Source: Ralstonia pickettii DTP0602
Lineage (GTDB): Bacteria > Pseudomonadota > Gammaproteobacteria > Burkholderiales > Burkholderiaceae
NCBI GenBank assembly: GCA_000471925.1
Contig: CP006668.1
Location: forward strand, 496,001-560,000
Length of the DNA stretch: 64,000 nucleotides
Direction: 5' to 3'
The position numbers and the translations under genes were made by a program. Under the pieces are notes generated by a model that was given only the letters and a program-made list of their open reading frames with translations, had not been told where the DNA came from and ran no database searches. How positions within the stretch are numbered: the stretch's first letter is position 1; the number at the start of each line of letters is the position of its first letter. Shown here piece by piece: positions 17,677 to 25,114 of the stretch.

Positions 17677-17698
17677 TATAAGAGCATATGCTCCTATA
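17677..17698. promoter_or_regulatory. MarR-type operator, copy 1
   Basis: A 22-bp palindrome with one mismatched pair; the core GAGCATATGCTC (17682-17693) is perfect and is flanked by TATA on both sides. It precedes the SnoaL-like gene. Related copies lie before the MarR gene (18296) and between the two hydrolase genes (19167). Confidence 0.7.
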
Positions 17699-17766
17699 AG
17701 GGTTAAAAAAACGGCGCGGCCATCGCACGGGGCCGCACCACGGGCTTAGCCGGATCGTGGCGGCCG

Positions 17767-18243
17767 TCAGGCCACGGCGGCCTCTGCCCAGGGCTCGAAC
17801 CCCGTCGTGAGGACCGCACGCATGGCCTCGCGCAAACTGGCGGCCTTGCGTTCCCCGTAGGCGGTTTCGAATTCGCTCTGCACCGCCGACCACAGGGGGA
17901 ATGCCTGGCGATAGCGCGCCATGCCTGCCCTGGTAACCGAGGCATTCTTGGCGCGCCGGTCGACACCCGGCGCCATGCTGACGAGGCCGTCGCGTTCGAG
18001 TGGCTTGAGGTTCGTTGCGAGGGTGGTGCGATCCATTGCCATCTCGGCAGCCAGCTCGCCGATGGTGAGCGGACCGTGATTCGCGAGCTTGTGAAGAATA
18101 GAAAACTGCGTCGCGCGCAGGTTCACCGGCTGTAGCGCCTTGTCATACACCGCAGTGAGGTAGCGGGCCGCCTGACGCGCTGCCAGGCAATTGCACCGGC
18201 CATCAAACTCGTCCATTGCCTTGCTGGAGACTGTCATGGGCAT
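17767..18243 (-). CDS. MarR-family transcriptional regulator
   Basis: A 158-residue winged-helix repressor: LRATQFSILHKLANHGPLTI, then ELAAEMAMDRTTLATNLKPL as the recognition helix, and GVDRRAKNASVTRAGMARY in the wing. It lies between the SnoaL-like gene and a hydrolase gene, all on the minus strand. The same palindrome occurs upstream of all these promoters (17677, 18296, 19167), which suggests autorepression and control of the flanking genes by a phenolic or other small aromatic ligand. ATG 18243 is used; a second ATG two codons later is possible. Confidence 0.92.
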   Translation of the reverse strand: MPMTVSSKAMDEFDGRCNCLAARQAARYLTAVYDKALQPVNLRATQFSILHKLANHGPLTIGELAAEMAMDRTTLATNLKPLERDGLVSMAPGVDRRAKNASVTRAGMARYRQAFPLWSAVQSEFETAYGERKAASLREAMRAVLTTGFEPWAEAAVA

Positions 18244-18295
18244 ATCGCGTAATGAATCGCGAACTGAGTCGCGTATTGAATCTGTCTATTTCATC

Positions 18296-18315
18296 ATACG
18301 AGAATATGCGCGTAT
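18296..18315. promoter_or_regulatory. MarR-type operator, copy 2
   Basis: ATACGAGAATATGCGCGTAT, a 20-bp palindrome with two mismatched pairs, 53 bases upstream of the marR start. It has the same spacing and core as copies 1 and 3. Nearby, TCGCGTAATGAATC (18245-18258) and TCGCGTATTGAATC (18269-18282) form a separate direct repeat. Confidence 0.65.
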
Positions 18316-18348
18316 ATGCAAGGCGGCCCGGCCTGCGCGCGCTGCGGG

Positions 18349-19119
18349 TCAGGCCCGGGCGGGCAAGCCAAGAAACGAAGCCAGCAAGCCTGCGGTTTGC
18401 CCGGGCTGCTCCATCTGCGGCCAGTGACCGGAGTCTTCGATCAGCGCGAACGCGGCACCGGGAAAGCGCGCTTCGCGCGCCTGCGTCACCATCTCGACCG
18501 GAATGACGGGATCTTCCTTCGCGGCGATCACGAGCATTGGACCGCTGAACGTGCAGGGATCATTGCCGCTTGGGTGGCCGCCGGTGAAGGCGTCGTAGTA
18601 ACCCTGTACGGCGGCCTTGCCCATCAGGGTCGCGGGATCAACCAACCGTTCGAGCTGATGTTCGGGTAGCCGGCGCGAGAACATGTTCCGGATCGCGCGC
18701 TGGGCTTGCGGATCGCCACCGCAGTCCCGCAACAGCGCGCGGACTTCGTCCGGCAGCTTATTGCCAGCCAGCGGTGTCGGTGTGACCAGCACCAGGGCTG
18801 CGGTGCGATCGGGCAGGCGCGCTGCCACGAGTTCGGCGATCTGCGCGCCCATGCTGTGGCCGACCAGCGCCACGGCCTGGAGATCGTGCTCGCGAATCAG
18901 CTGGACCACATCCGCGACCGCTTGCTCGAGCGAGTAGGGGCCTTTGGCATCGCGCAGTGCGCCCGCGCCGCGCAGGTTCGGCGCGACGATGGTGGTCACT
19001 TTCGGTTGCCATTGCCCGATCAGCGGTTCCCAGCCGACGTGGCTATCCAGGAAGCCGTGAATCAGCGCCAGGGAATCCGGCACGCGTTGGAGGGAGGCTG
19101 CGGGCTGCAACACGGACAT
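18349..19119 (-). CDS. Alpha/beta hydrolase
   Basis: A 256-residue alpha/beta-hydrolase fold enzyme. The oxyanion-hole region is LALIHGFLDSHVGW, the nucleophile elbow is GHSMGA (Ser near residue 91), the acidic residue is in AAKEDPVIPVEM and the catalytic His is in EDSGHWPQMEQP. Likely an esterase, lactonase or C-C hydrolase; the substrate is unknown. An AGGAG site precedes ATG 19119. It is divergent from a second hydrolase gene (19204), with a MarR-type operator between them, and is followed by the marR gene on the same strand. Confidence 0.92.
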   Translation of the reverse strand: MSVLQPAASLQRVPDSLALIHGFLDSHVGWEPLIGQWQPKVTTIVAPNLRGAGALRDAKGPYSLEQAVADVVQLIREHDLQAVALVGHSMGAQIAELVAARLPDRTAALVLVTPTPLAGNKLPDEVRALLRDCGGDPQAQRAIRNMFSRRLPEHQLERLVDPATLMGKAAVQGYYDAFTGGHPSGNDPCTFSGPMLVIAAKEDPVIPVEMVTQAREARFPGAAFALIEDSGHWPQMEQPGQTAGLLASFLGLPARA

Positions 19120-19166
19120 GATGAGTCTCCTGAAGGAATTACTTGTACGAAGCGTTGTGCTGCCAT

Positions 19167-19188
19167 ATTATGAGCATATACTCGTAAT
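19167..19188. promoter_or_regulatory. MarR-type operator, copy 3
   Basis: A 22-bp palindrome with core GAGCATATACTC, two mismatched pairs, in the 84-base gap between the divergent hydrolase genes. It is well placed to control both. Confidence 0.65.
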
Positions 19189-19203
19189 GTAAAGGAGGTT
19201 CCG

Positions 19204-20118
19204 ATGGTGAACAGGAGCGATGTCGAGTTCCAGGCCGGGGATGGCATCACGTTGCGCGGCTGGCTGTTCACGCCTGCTGCGCCGGGGAAGCACCCGGCGA
19301 TCTCGATGTGTCATGGTTTTGCCGCGGTCAAGGAGCACGGACTGGAGCCCTTTGCGCGAGCCTTCGCGCAGGCCGGCTTCGTTGTGCTCGTGCACGACCA
19401 CCGCAACTTCGGCGCGAGTGATGGAGTGCCCAGGCACGACATTGACCCGATGGCGCAGGTTGCCGACTGGCGTGCTGCGCTGGGCTACCTTGCCGCGCGT
19501 CCGGAGGTCGATCCCGATCAGCTTGGCATCTGGGGCAGCAGCTACAGCGGTGGCCATGCCCTGATCCTGGCCGCGATCGACCGGCGGGTGAAATGCGTGG
19601 TGTCGCAGGTGCCAACCATCAGCGGCTCCGAGCAAGGCCGGCGCCGGGTGCGTCCCGAGGCCTTGCCCGCGTTGCTCGAGATGTTCGCTGCCGACCAGCG
19701 CGCACAGGAGGGTGGCGCACCGCCCCGGATGCAGGCCGTCGCCAGCGCGGACACGACCAAGCCGGCGGCGTATCGCTCCGCCGACTCCATCGCCTTCTAT
19801 ACCCAGGACCTCGGCGGCGCCGCCTGGCTCAACGCCGTCACGCTGCGCTCGACCCGCGCCGCGCGCTCCTATGAGCCAGGCGAATGGATCAGCAAGATCG
19901 CCCCGACGCCGTTGCTGATGATCGTTGCCAGCGACGACGACATCACGATGACCGACCTGGAAGTCGATGCCTTTACGCGGGCTGCCCAGCCAAAGCGGCT
20001 GGTGATGATCCCGGGCGGCCACTTCGCCCCGTACAGCGAGCAATTCGCGGTAGCCAGCGCTGCCGCTACCAACTGGTTCCAGCAGCACCTTAGCGGCGTA
20101 CTGAGCCCGCAGGACTGA
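19204..20118 (+). CDS. Alpha/beta hydrolase (acetyl-xylan-esterase/X-Pro peptidase-like)
   Basis: A 304-residue hydrolase. An N-terminal segment (GDGITLRGWLFTPAAPGKHP) leads to FVVLVHDHRNFGASDG and the nucleophile elbow GSSYSGGHAL (Ser near residue 117). The acid and His lie in ASDDDITMTDLE and IPGGHFAPYS. The long form with this elbow resembles secreted or cytoplasmic esterases annotated near dienelactone hydrolase. An AGGAGG site precedes ATG 19204. The gene is divergent from the 19119 hydrolase and followed by a tautomerase, so it probably belongs to the MarR-controlled set for opening or rearranging a ring or keto-acid. Confidence 0.88.
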   Translation: MVNRSDVEFQAGDGITLRGWLFTPAAPGKHPAISMCHGFAAVKEHGLEPFARAFAQAGFVVLVHDHRNFGASDGVPRHDIDPMAQVADWRAALGYLAARPEVDPDQLGIWGSSYSGGHALILAAIDRRVKCVVSQVPTISGSEQGRRRVRPEALPALLEMFAADQRAQEGGAPPRMQAVASADTTKPAAYRSADSIAFYTQDLGGAAWLNAVTLRSTRAARSYEPGEWISKIAPTPLLMIVASDDDITMTDLEVDAFTRAAQPKRLVMIPGGHFAPYSEQFAVASAAATNWFQQHLSGVLSPQD

Positions 20119-20146
20119 CCAATCCTTCAACAACCAGAGAGATCCA

Positions 20147-20548
20147 ATGCCTGTATTCCACGCACATATCCCCAAAGGCCGCTATTCGCGCGAGCAGAAG
20201 ATCGCGATCGGCAATGCACTGAACCGCTCCCTGGTGGTCGCACTGGACATCCCGCACGGCGATCGCTTCATCGTGCTCAGCGAGCACGGCGACGACGAAT
20301 TGTTTATCGATCCCACCTTCATGGGCATGGAGCGCACAGCCGGCGCGATGATCATCAGGATCCTTGTCGGCGCGCACCGCCCGGCCAGCGACAAGCAGGC
20401 GCTGATGGCGGAAGTCTGCCGGCAGCTCAAGGACGCCGCCGGCATCTCGCCGGACGACATCTTTATCGCGCTGGTCCCGGTCCCGAACGAGAACTTCTCC
20501 TTCGGCCGCGGCATCGCCCAACTGGCTGACAAACCACCGCAGTGGTGA
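20147..20548 (+). CDS. Tautomerase-family protein
   Basis: A 133-residue protein beginning Met-Pro, so that after Met removal Pro-1 is the catalytic base of the 4-oxalocrotonate tautomerase/MIF superfamily. The N-terminal repeat (PVFHAHIPKGRYSREQKIAI) and the later related half (IRILVGAHRPASDKQALMAE) suggest a fused two-subunit form of the cis-CaaD/MSAD kind. Such enzymes tautomerise, dehalogenate or decarboxylate dienoic keto-acids. It follows the hydrolase by 28 bases and precedes a Bug receptor by 44, which suggests one transcription unit for ring-fission products. Confidence 0.88.
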   Translation: MPVFHAHIPKGRYSREQKIAIGNALNRSLVVALDIPHGDRFIVLSEHGDDELFIDPTFMGMERTAGAMIIRILVGAHRPASDKQALMAEVCRQLKDAAGISPDDIFIALVPVPNENFSFGRGIAQLADKPPQW

Positions 20549-20592
20549 AGGCCGGCGACAACCACAGAAACCCATATAAACAGGAGACAACC

Positions 20593-21594
20593 ATGCATGC
20601 ACGATTCCCGCGGGCGCTCGCCTGCCTGTGCGCTGTGCAAGCCGCCGCCGTGCTGGGCACGGTGGCGGGCCCCGCCAACGCCGAGAATTTTCCTTCGCGT
20701 CCGATCTCGATCAAGGTGGCTTACTCCGCCGGCGGCGGGGCGGACGTCGCCACGCGACAGCTGGCGGCGCCGCTGCAGCGCGCCATCGGCAAGGCGGTCG
20801 TGGTAGAGAACCTGCCGGGCGCGGGCGGCTCGGTTGCGACGATGGCCTACTTCAAGGGGCCGGCAGATGGATATACGCTGCTGGGGCTTACCGGCAATGA
20901 CGCCATCCTCAATCCGCTTGCGCTGTCGTCCGCCAAGTATCGTCCGGAGGACCTCCGGCTGGTGCATCCGCTGATCTTCTCGGACTTTGTCCTCGTCACC
21001 GCGATGGACCGTCCGCCGAAGGGAATCGACGAACTGGTCGCCCTGGCCAAGCGCCCCGGCGCGAAGGAATTCTCGTTCGGAAACTGGGGGATGGGTACCA
21101 CCCCGCACCTGGCTGCCGCCGACCTGCGCGTCCAGACGGGCATCGCCACGCTCGATATTCCCTATAAGGGCGGCGCGCCCATCGTCCAGGACCTGCTGGG
21201 GCGCCAGCTTGACTTTGCCTTCCTGCCGCTGGCCGGCAGCACGCTCGACATGATCCGCAGCGGCAAGCTCAAGGCAGTGGCGATGGCCACGCGCGAGCGC
21301 AATGCAAGCCTGCCGGATGTGCCGGCGGCCGGCGAAAGCAAGCTGCTCAAGAACTTCGACTACAAGGTCTGGCCGGGGATCTTCGTGCGCAAGGAAACCC
21401 CGGAGCCGATCGTGGCGATGCTGCACCAGCAGATTTCCGCCATCGTCAATGGCGCGGAGTACCAGAAGTGGTCGCGCGACACCGGCAACCAGCCCATGGT
21501 GCCGATGACGCTCGCCGAGGCGTCAGCCTTCTACCAGGCGGAACGGCAACGCAATGCGCGCGTCGTCGCGGCGATCAAGCTGAAGCCGCAATAA
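20593..21594 (+). CDS. Bug/TctC-family periplasmic solute-binding receptor
   Basis: A 333-residue receptor. A signal peptide ends near PANAENF (residue 26-28), then SRPISIKVAYSAGGGADVAT, KGPADGYTLLGLTGN, LDIPYKGGAPIVQDLLGRQL and LPDVPAAGE mark the family. ATG 20593 follows a CAGGAGA ribosome-binding site. It is in line with the tautomerase and hydrolase genes and probably supplies their substrate. The adjacent small membrane protein gene at 21607 is on the same strand. Confidence 0.93.
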   Translation: MHARFPRALACLCAVQAAAVLGTVAGPANAENFPSRPISIKVAYSAGGGADVATRQLAAPLQRAIGKAVVVENLPGAGGSVATMAYFKGPADGYTLLGLTGNDAILNPLALSSAKYRPEDLRLVHPLIFSDFVLVTAMDRPPKGIDELVALAKRPGAKEFSFGNWGMGTTPHLAAADLRVQTGIATLDIPYKGGAPIVQDLLGRQLDFAFLPLAGSTLDMIRSGKLKAVAMATRERNASLPDVPAAGESKLLKNFDYKVWPGIFVRKETPEPIVAMLHQQISAIVNGAEYQKWSRDTGNQPMVPMTLAEASAFYQAERQRNARVVAAIKLKPQ

Positions 21595-21606
21595 GGGGGC
21601 ACCGTC

Positions 21607-21789
21607 ATGAAGCACCTCGACGACGGCGCATACCCGGACCACGACCTGGTGGCCGTTCCCTGGCCCGACCATAGGGTGGCTTGGATCGAAGGAAGCCAGC
21701 AGCCGCACTACCGCGCGGGCCTGCGCATAGGCCTGTTCGTGGCGGCGGCCTGCGCGGTGCTGGTGCTGGAGTGGATGCTGTTGTCGTGA
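21607..21789 (+). CDS. Small C-terminal-anchored membrane protein, unknown
   Basis: A 60-residue reading frame with an RBS (AAGGGGG), a charged N-terminal half (HDLVAVPWPDHRVAWIEGSQ) and one predicted membrane helix (GLRIGLFVAAACAVLVLEWM). It starts 12 bases after the Bug gene. Not recognised; its position suggests a helper of the receptor or transporter, but a chance frame cannot be ruled out. Confidence 0.5.
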   Translation: MKHLDDGAYPDHDLVAVPWPDHRVAWIEGSQQPHYRAGLRIGLFVAAACAVLVLEWMLLS

Positions 21790-21817
21790 TGGCGGTCTGA
21801 AGCGGCCGGCATCTGCG

Positions 21818-21848
21818 CTGGCGCAGGCGCGCGAGGCGCCTGCGCCAG
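21818..21848. terminator. Strong hairpin between convergent genes
   Basis: CTGGCGCAGGCGC (21818-21830) pairs perfectly with GCGCCTGCGCCAG (21836-21848) around a 5-base loop: a 13-bp GC stem between the small membrane-protein gene and the 3' end of the NodT gene. It may terminate both strands. No long T-run follows. Confidence 0.6.
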
Positions 21849-21859
21849 CCGCCACCACG

Positions 21860-23347
21860 CTACCAGCCGCCGCCCAACGCACGGAACGTTGCCACCGCCG
21901 CGCGAGCGTTGTCGGCACGCACACGCGCCTGCTGGTCGCGAGCGGCCAGCAGCAGGCGGTCTTCCTCGAGCACTTCGAACAGGCTGACCGCGCCCCCCTT
22001 GTAGGCGTCCTCGGTGGCGCCGCGCGCGCGGGCGTGGGCGGCCACTTCCACGGCCAGGTCCTTGCTCTGCAACTCCAGCTGGGTCAGGGCAATGATCGCG
22101 TTCTCGACATCCTCGGTGGCGCGCAGCATCGCCTTGCGGTAGGTGGCCAGGGCCTCGGCGTTCGCGCCTTTGGCTTGCGCCACTTCCGCGTCGACCCTGC
22201 CGAAATCGAACAGTCTCCAGCGCAGCCCCGCGATCGCGGCGGGTTGGAAGGCGGACGCGGTGAACAGCTTGCCGGCGGAGAGGCTCTCGAAGCCGAGCAG
22301 TGCGGACAGCGACAGCTTCAGGTAGTACTCGGCAGTGGCCACGCCGATGCGGGCACTGGATGCCGCCAGCCGGCGCTCGGCGGCAATCACGTCCGGGCGG
22401 CGTTGCAGCAGGTTGGCCGGACCTTGTGCCGCGGAGATCTGCGGCACGGCCGTGCGTTCGGCGGGCGTCAGGAGTTCGGCCGCATAGGTGCCGGGCTGCG
22501 CGCCCATCAACACGTCGAGGCGGTTCAGCTGCGTCTCCAGTTCGATCTGCAGCGGCGGGATGGTCACGCGGGTCTGCGCGAGCTGCGCTTCCGCCTGGGC
22601 CCGTTCCCGCTCGGCGCCGATGCCATCGGCGAGCCGCAACTGCACCAGCTCGAGCAGTCTTGCATTGGTCCGCACCTGCTGCTGCGCGATCGCGATGCGC
22701 TGCTGCGCGCCGCGCACGCGGAAGTAGGCATCTGCCGCTTCCGCGGCCACCAGCACGCGCACGCCCATGTGCTCGGCTTCGGCGGCCTGGGCTTCCGCGC
22801 CGGCAGCCTCGGCGCCGCGCCGCAGGCCGCCGGCCACGTCGATCTCCCAGCTTGCCCCCACGCCCACGCTGTACAGCGTCTTGTTGCGGTCAAAGCCAGG
22901 CAGGTTCTTGCCGAGGCTGCCCAAAGGCCCTTCCAGCGACTGGTGCTGCTTGCTCACGGTGCCCGACAACGACGCCTGCGGCAGCAGTTCGGCGCCGGCG
23001 TGGCTGGCCGCGGCGCGGGCCTGGTCGACTCGCGCGATGGCCGCCGCCAGGTCGAGGTTCTGCTCCAGGGCGCGCTGGATGACCCGCGTCAGCGCGGGAT
23101 CGTCAAAGCCCAGCCACCAGCTGTCCAGTGACGGCGCCGGCTGTGTGGCATCACGGGCTTCCAGGGCCGCCGCATGCGGATAGGCAGCGGCCATGTCCGA
23201 GGCTGGCGTGTGGTAGTCGGGGCCGGCCGCGCAGGCGGCCAGGCTGGCCGCGACGCTGGCCGCAAGCAGGGTTGGCAGGAGGCGGGCGATTCCAGCGCTG
23301 GTGCGCCGGACCGGAGGGCGGGATGGACTTTGCGGCATTGCGGACAC
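21860..23347 (-). CDS. NodT-family outer-membrane efflux lipoprotein
   Basis: A 495-residue TolC-like outer-membrane factor. The lipobox SLAAC (Cys 39) marks a lipoprotein, and AGPDYHTP after it is typical of NodT. Long alpha-helical hairpin repeats (LDLAAAIARVDQARAAASHA, RRPDVIAAERRLAASSARIG, RWRLFDFGRVDAEVAQAKGA) match the two halves of the channel. It is divergent from the HxlR gene at 23460. The HlyD/EmrB genes downstream of HxlR supply the other two parts of a drug or metabolite pump. Confidence 0.93.
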   Translation of the reverse strand: MSAMPQSPSRPPVRRTSAGIARLLPTLLAASVAASLAACAAGPDYHTPASDMAAAYPHAAALEARDATQPAPSLDSWWLGFDDPALTRVIQRALEQNLDLAAAIARVDQARAAASHAGAELLPQASLSGTVSKQHQSLEGPLGSLGKNLPGFDRNKTLYSVGVGASWEIDVAGGLRRGAEAAGAEAQAAEAEHMGVRVLVAAEAADAYFRVRGAQQRIAIAQQQVRTNARLLELVQLRLADGIGAERERAQAEAQLAQTRVTIPPLQIELETQLNRLDVLMGAQPGTYAAELLTPAERTAVPQISAAQGPANLLQRRPDVIAAERRLAASSARIGVATAEYYLKLSLSALLGFESLSAGKLFTASAFQPAAIAGLRWRLFDFGRVDAEVAQAKGANAEALATYRKAMLRATEDVENAIIALTQLELQSKDLAVEVAAHARARGATEDAYKGGAVSLFEVLEEDRLLLAARDQQARVRADNARAAVATFRALGGGW

Positions 23348-23381
23348 CTTTCAACAGCAACGAATACGGCACAAGCTGAAA

Positions 23382-23434
23382 ACTAACTTGCATGATGATA
23401 GTGACTACTCTAGACTAACTTTCAAATTGATAGT
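23382..23434. promoter_or_regulatory. Paired HxlR-type operator in the nodT/hxlR promoter region
   Basis: ACTAACTT-N6-TGATAGT occurs twice, at 23382-23402 and 23414-23434, identical outside the N6 spacer. The start-to-start distance is 32 bases, close to three helical turns. Each copy is itself an imperfect inverted repeat. The sites lie in the 112-base gap between the divergent NodT and HxlR genes. Confidence 0.7.
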
Positions 23435-23459
23435 AATCACATTTTCGAGGCAGCCGATC

Positions 23460-23948
23460 ATGCAGAGAAAGCCACTTGGTGAAACGCCGTGCCCCATTGC
23501 CCGCACGGCGGCGCGCGTTGCCGACAGCTGGAGCGTATTGATCCTGCGCGAAGCGTTCTACGGCGTGACGCGTTTCGATGAGTTCCAGCAGAACCTGGAT
23601 ATCGCCCCCAATATGCTCACCCGCCGCCTGAACTCACTGGTGGAGGAGGGCATGCTGCAGCGGCGCCAGTACTGTGACCGGCCACCGCGCTCGGAATACA
23701 TCCTGACCGAGCGCGGCCGCGATTTCCGCCCGGTGCTGCTGGCCATGCTGGCCTGGGGCAACAAGCATCTCGCGCCTGAGGGCGAAAGCGTGCAGCTGGC
23801 GAACCGGCGCACAGGCGAGCGTGTCGAGCCGGTGCTGGTTGATGCCGCCAGCGGGCGCCCCATCACCGACCCCGATTACCATCTCGCGCCTGGCCCGGCG
23901 GCCAGCGAGCGCATACGCCGGCGGCTGGGCCGCTCGGCCGAAGCCTGA
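23460..23948 (+). CDS. HxlR-family transcriptional regulator
   Basis: A 162-residue winged-helix regulator: CPIARTAARVADSWSVLILR, then RFDEFQQNLDIAPNMLTRRL and LVEEGMLQRRQYCDRPPRSE (the HxlR signature of a short wing). Cys 11 could be redox- or ligand-sensitive as in related factors. It is divergent from nodT and heads the plus-strand run hlyD-emrB-thiolase-maoC-panE-like-ech, so it may control both efflux and the CoA pathway. ATG 23460 is the first good start; the longer upstream frame is non-coding. Confidence 0.92.
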   Translation: MQRKPLGETPCPIARTAARVADSWSVLILREAFYGVTRFDEFQQNLDIAPNMLTRRLNSLVEEGMLQRRQYCDRPPRSEYILTERGRDFRPVLLAMLAWGNKHLAPEGESVQLANRRTGERVEPVLVDAASGRPITDPDYHLAPGPAASERIRRRLGRSAEA

Positions 23949-24007
23949 GCCGAACCCAGACCGCTGCGCAGGCGGCGGGTAAGTCCTGAAAGCAGAAAGG
24001 AAGTGCC

Positions 24008-25114
24008 ATGAGCAGTAACACGCTGACTGAACGGGCGGGTAGCGAACCCGTTCCCGCGTCGAAATCCAAGGCCAGTCCCAAACGGCTCCTGGCGACCGGC
24101 GCACTGGTTATCGCCGGACTGGCCGGGATCGGCTACGGCTACCACTGGTGGACGTCGGCCCGCTACCTGCAGAGTACCGACGACGCCTACGTCGGGGGCG
24201 ATGTCACGGTGATCGGTGCCAAGGTCGGTGGCTACATCGCGGAAGTCGCGGTGACCGACAACCAGTCGGTCCACGCGGGCGATGTGCTGGTCCGCATCGA
24301 CGACCGCGACTACCGCGCCGCGCTGGCCAAGGCCGAGGGCGCCGTTGCCGCACAACAGGCACTGCTGGCAAACCTGGATGCCACCGCGCGCCTGCAGGAG
24401 GCTGTCATTGCCCAGGCCAAGGCCGGCATAGCGGCTACCAATGCCGACACCGTACGGGCGCACGACGACCAGGTGCGCTACGCCAGCCTCGTGGCGAAGG
24501 CGGCGGTATCCATCCAGAGCTCGCAAAAGGCTGACTCGGACTACAAGCAGGCGCAGGCCAATGGCGAGAAGGCGCGTGCCTCGCTGCTGGCCGCGCAGCG
24601 CCAGCTCGAAGTCATTGGCACGCAGAAGCAGCAGGCCGAGGCGTCGCTGGCGCAGGCGATCGCCGAGCGCGACATCGCGAAGCTGAACCTCAGCTATACG
24701 GAACTGCGCGCGCCCGTGGACGGCACCGTGGGCAACCGCCGCGCCCGCGTCGGCGCCTTTGCCGGTGCCGGCAGCCAGCTGCTGTCCGTCGTGCCGGCCA
24801 GCGGGCTGTGGGTGGACGCCAACTTCAAGGAAGGACAACTGGCGCACATGCGCCCCGGCATGCCGGTCGAAATTGAAGCCGATGTCCTGCCCGGACGGGT
24901 CTTCCATGGCCATGTTGCAAGCCTGGCGCCCGCCACCGGTGCGCAGTTCAGCGTGTTGCCGGCTGAGAATGCCACCGGCAACTTCACCAAGATCGTTCAG
25001 CGCGTGCCGGTGCGGATCCGCCTGGATGAGCAGGATGCCCGGCTTGGCGTCCTGCGTCCGGGCCTGTCGGTCGTCGCCCAGGTCAATACGCAGCCCGGCA
25101 AGCAGGTGCATTGA
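24008..25114 (+). CDS. HlyD/EmrA-family membrane fusion protein
   Basis: A 368-residue periplasmic adaptor. One N-terminal membrane helix (LLATGALVIAGLAGIGYGY, about 27-46) is followed by the lipoyl/barrel-sandwich start STDDAYVGGDVTVIGAKVGG, a coiled-coil hairpin, and the second lipoyl half (LRAPVDGTVGNRRARVGAFA, FKEGQLAHMRPGMPVEIEAD). It links the inner-membrane EmrB-like transporter encoded next to it with the NodT channel. Its TGA overlaps the ATG of the transporter gene, so they are translationally coupled. Confidence 0.95.
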   Translation: MSSNTLTERAGSEPVPASKSKASPKRLLATGALVIAGLAGIGYGYHWWTSARYLQSTDDAYVGGDVTVIGAKVGGYIAEVAVTDNQSVHAGDVLVRIDDRDYRAALAKAEGAVAAQQALLANLDATARLQEAVIAQAKAGIAATNADTVRAHDDQVRYASLVAKAAVSIQSSQKADSDYKQAQANGEKARASLLAAQRQLEVIGTQKQQAEASLAQAIAERDIAKLNLSYTELRAPVDGTVGNRRARVGAFAGAGSQLLSVVPASGLWVDANFKEGQLAHMRPGMPVEIEADVLPGRVFHGHVASLAPATGAQFSVLPAENATGNFTKIVQRVPVRIRLDEQDARLGVLRPGLSVVAQVNTQPGKQVH

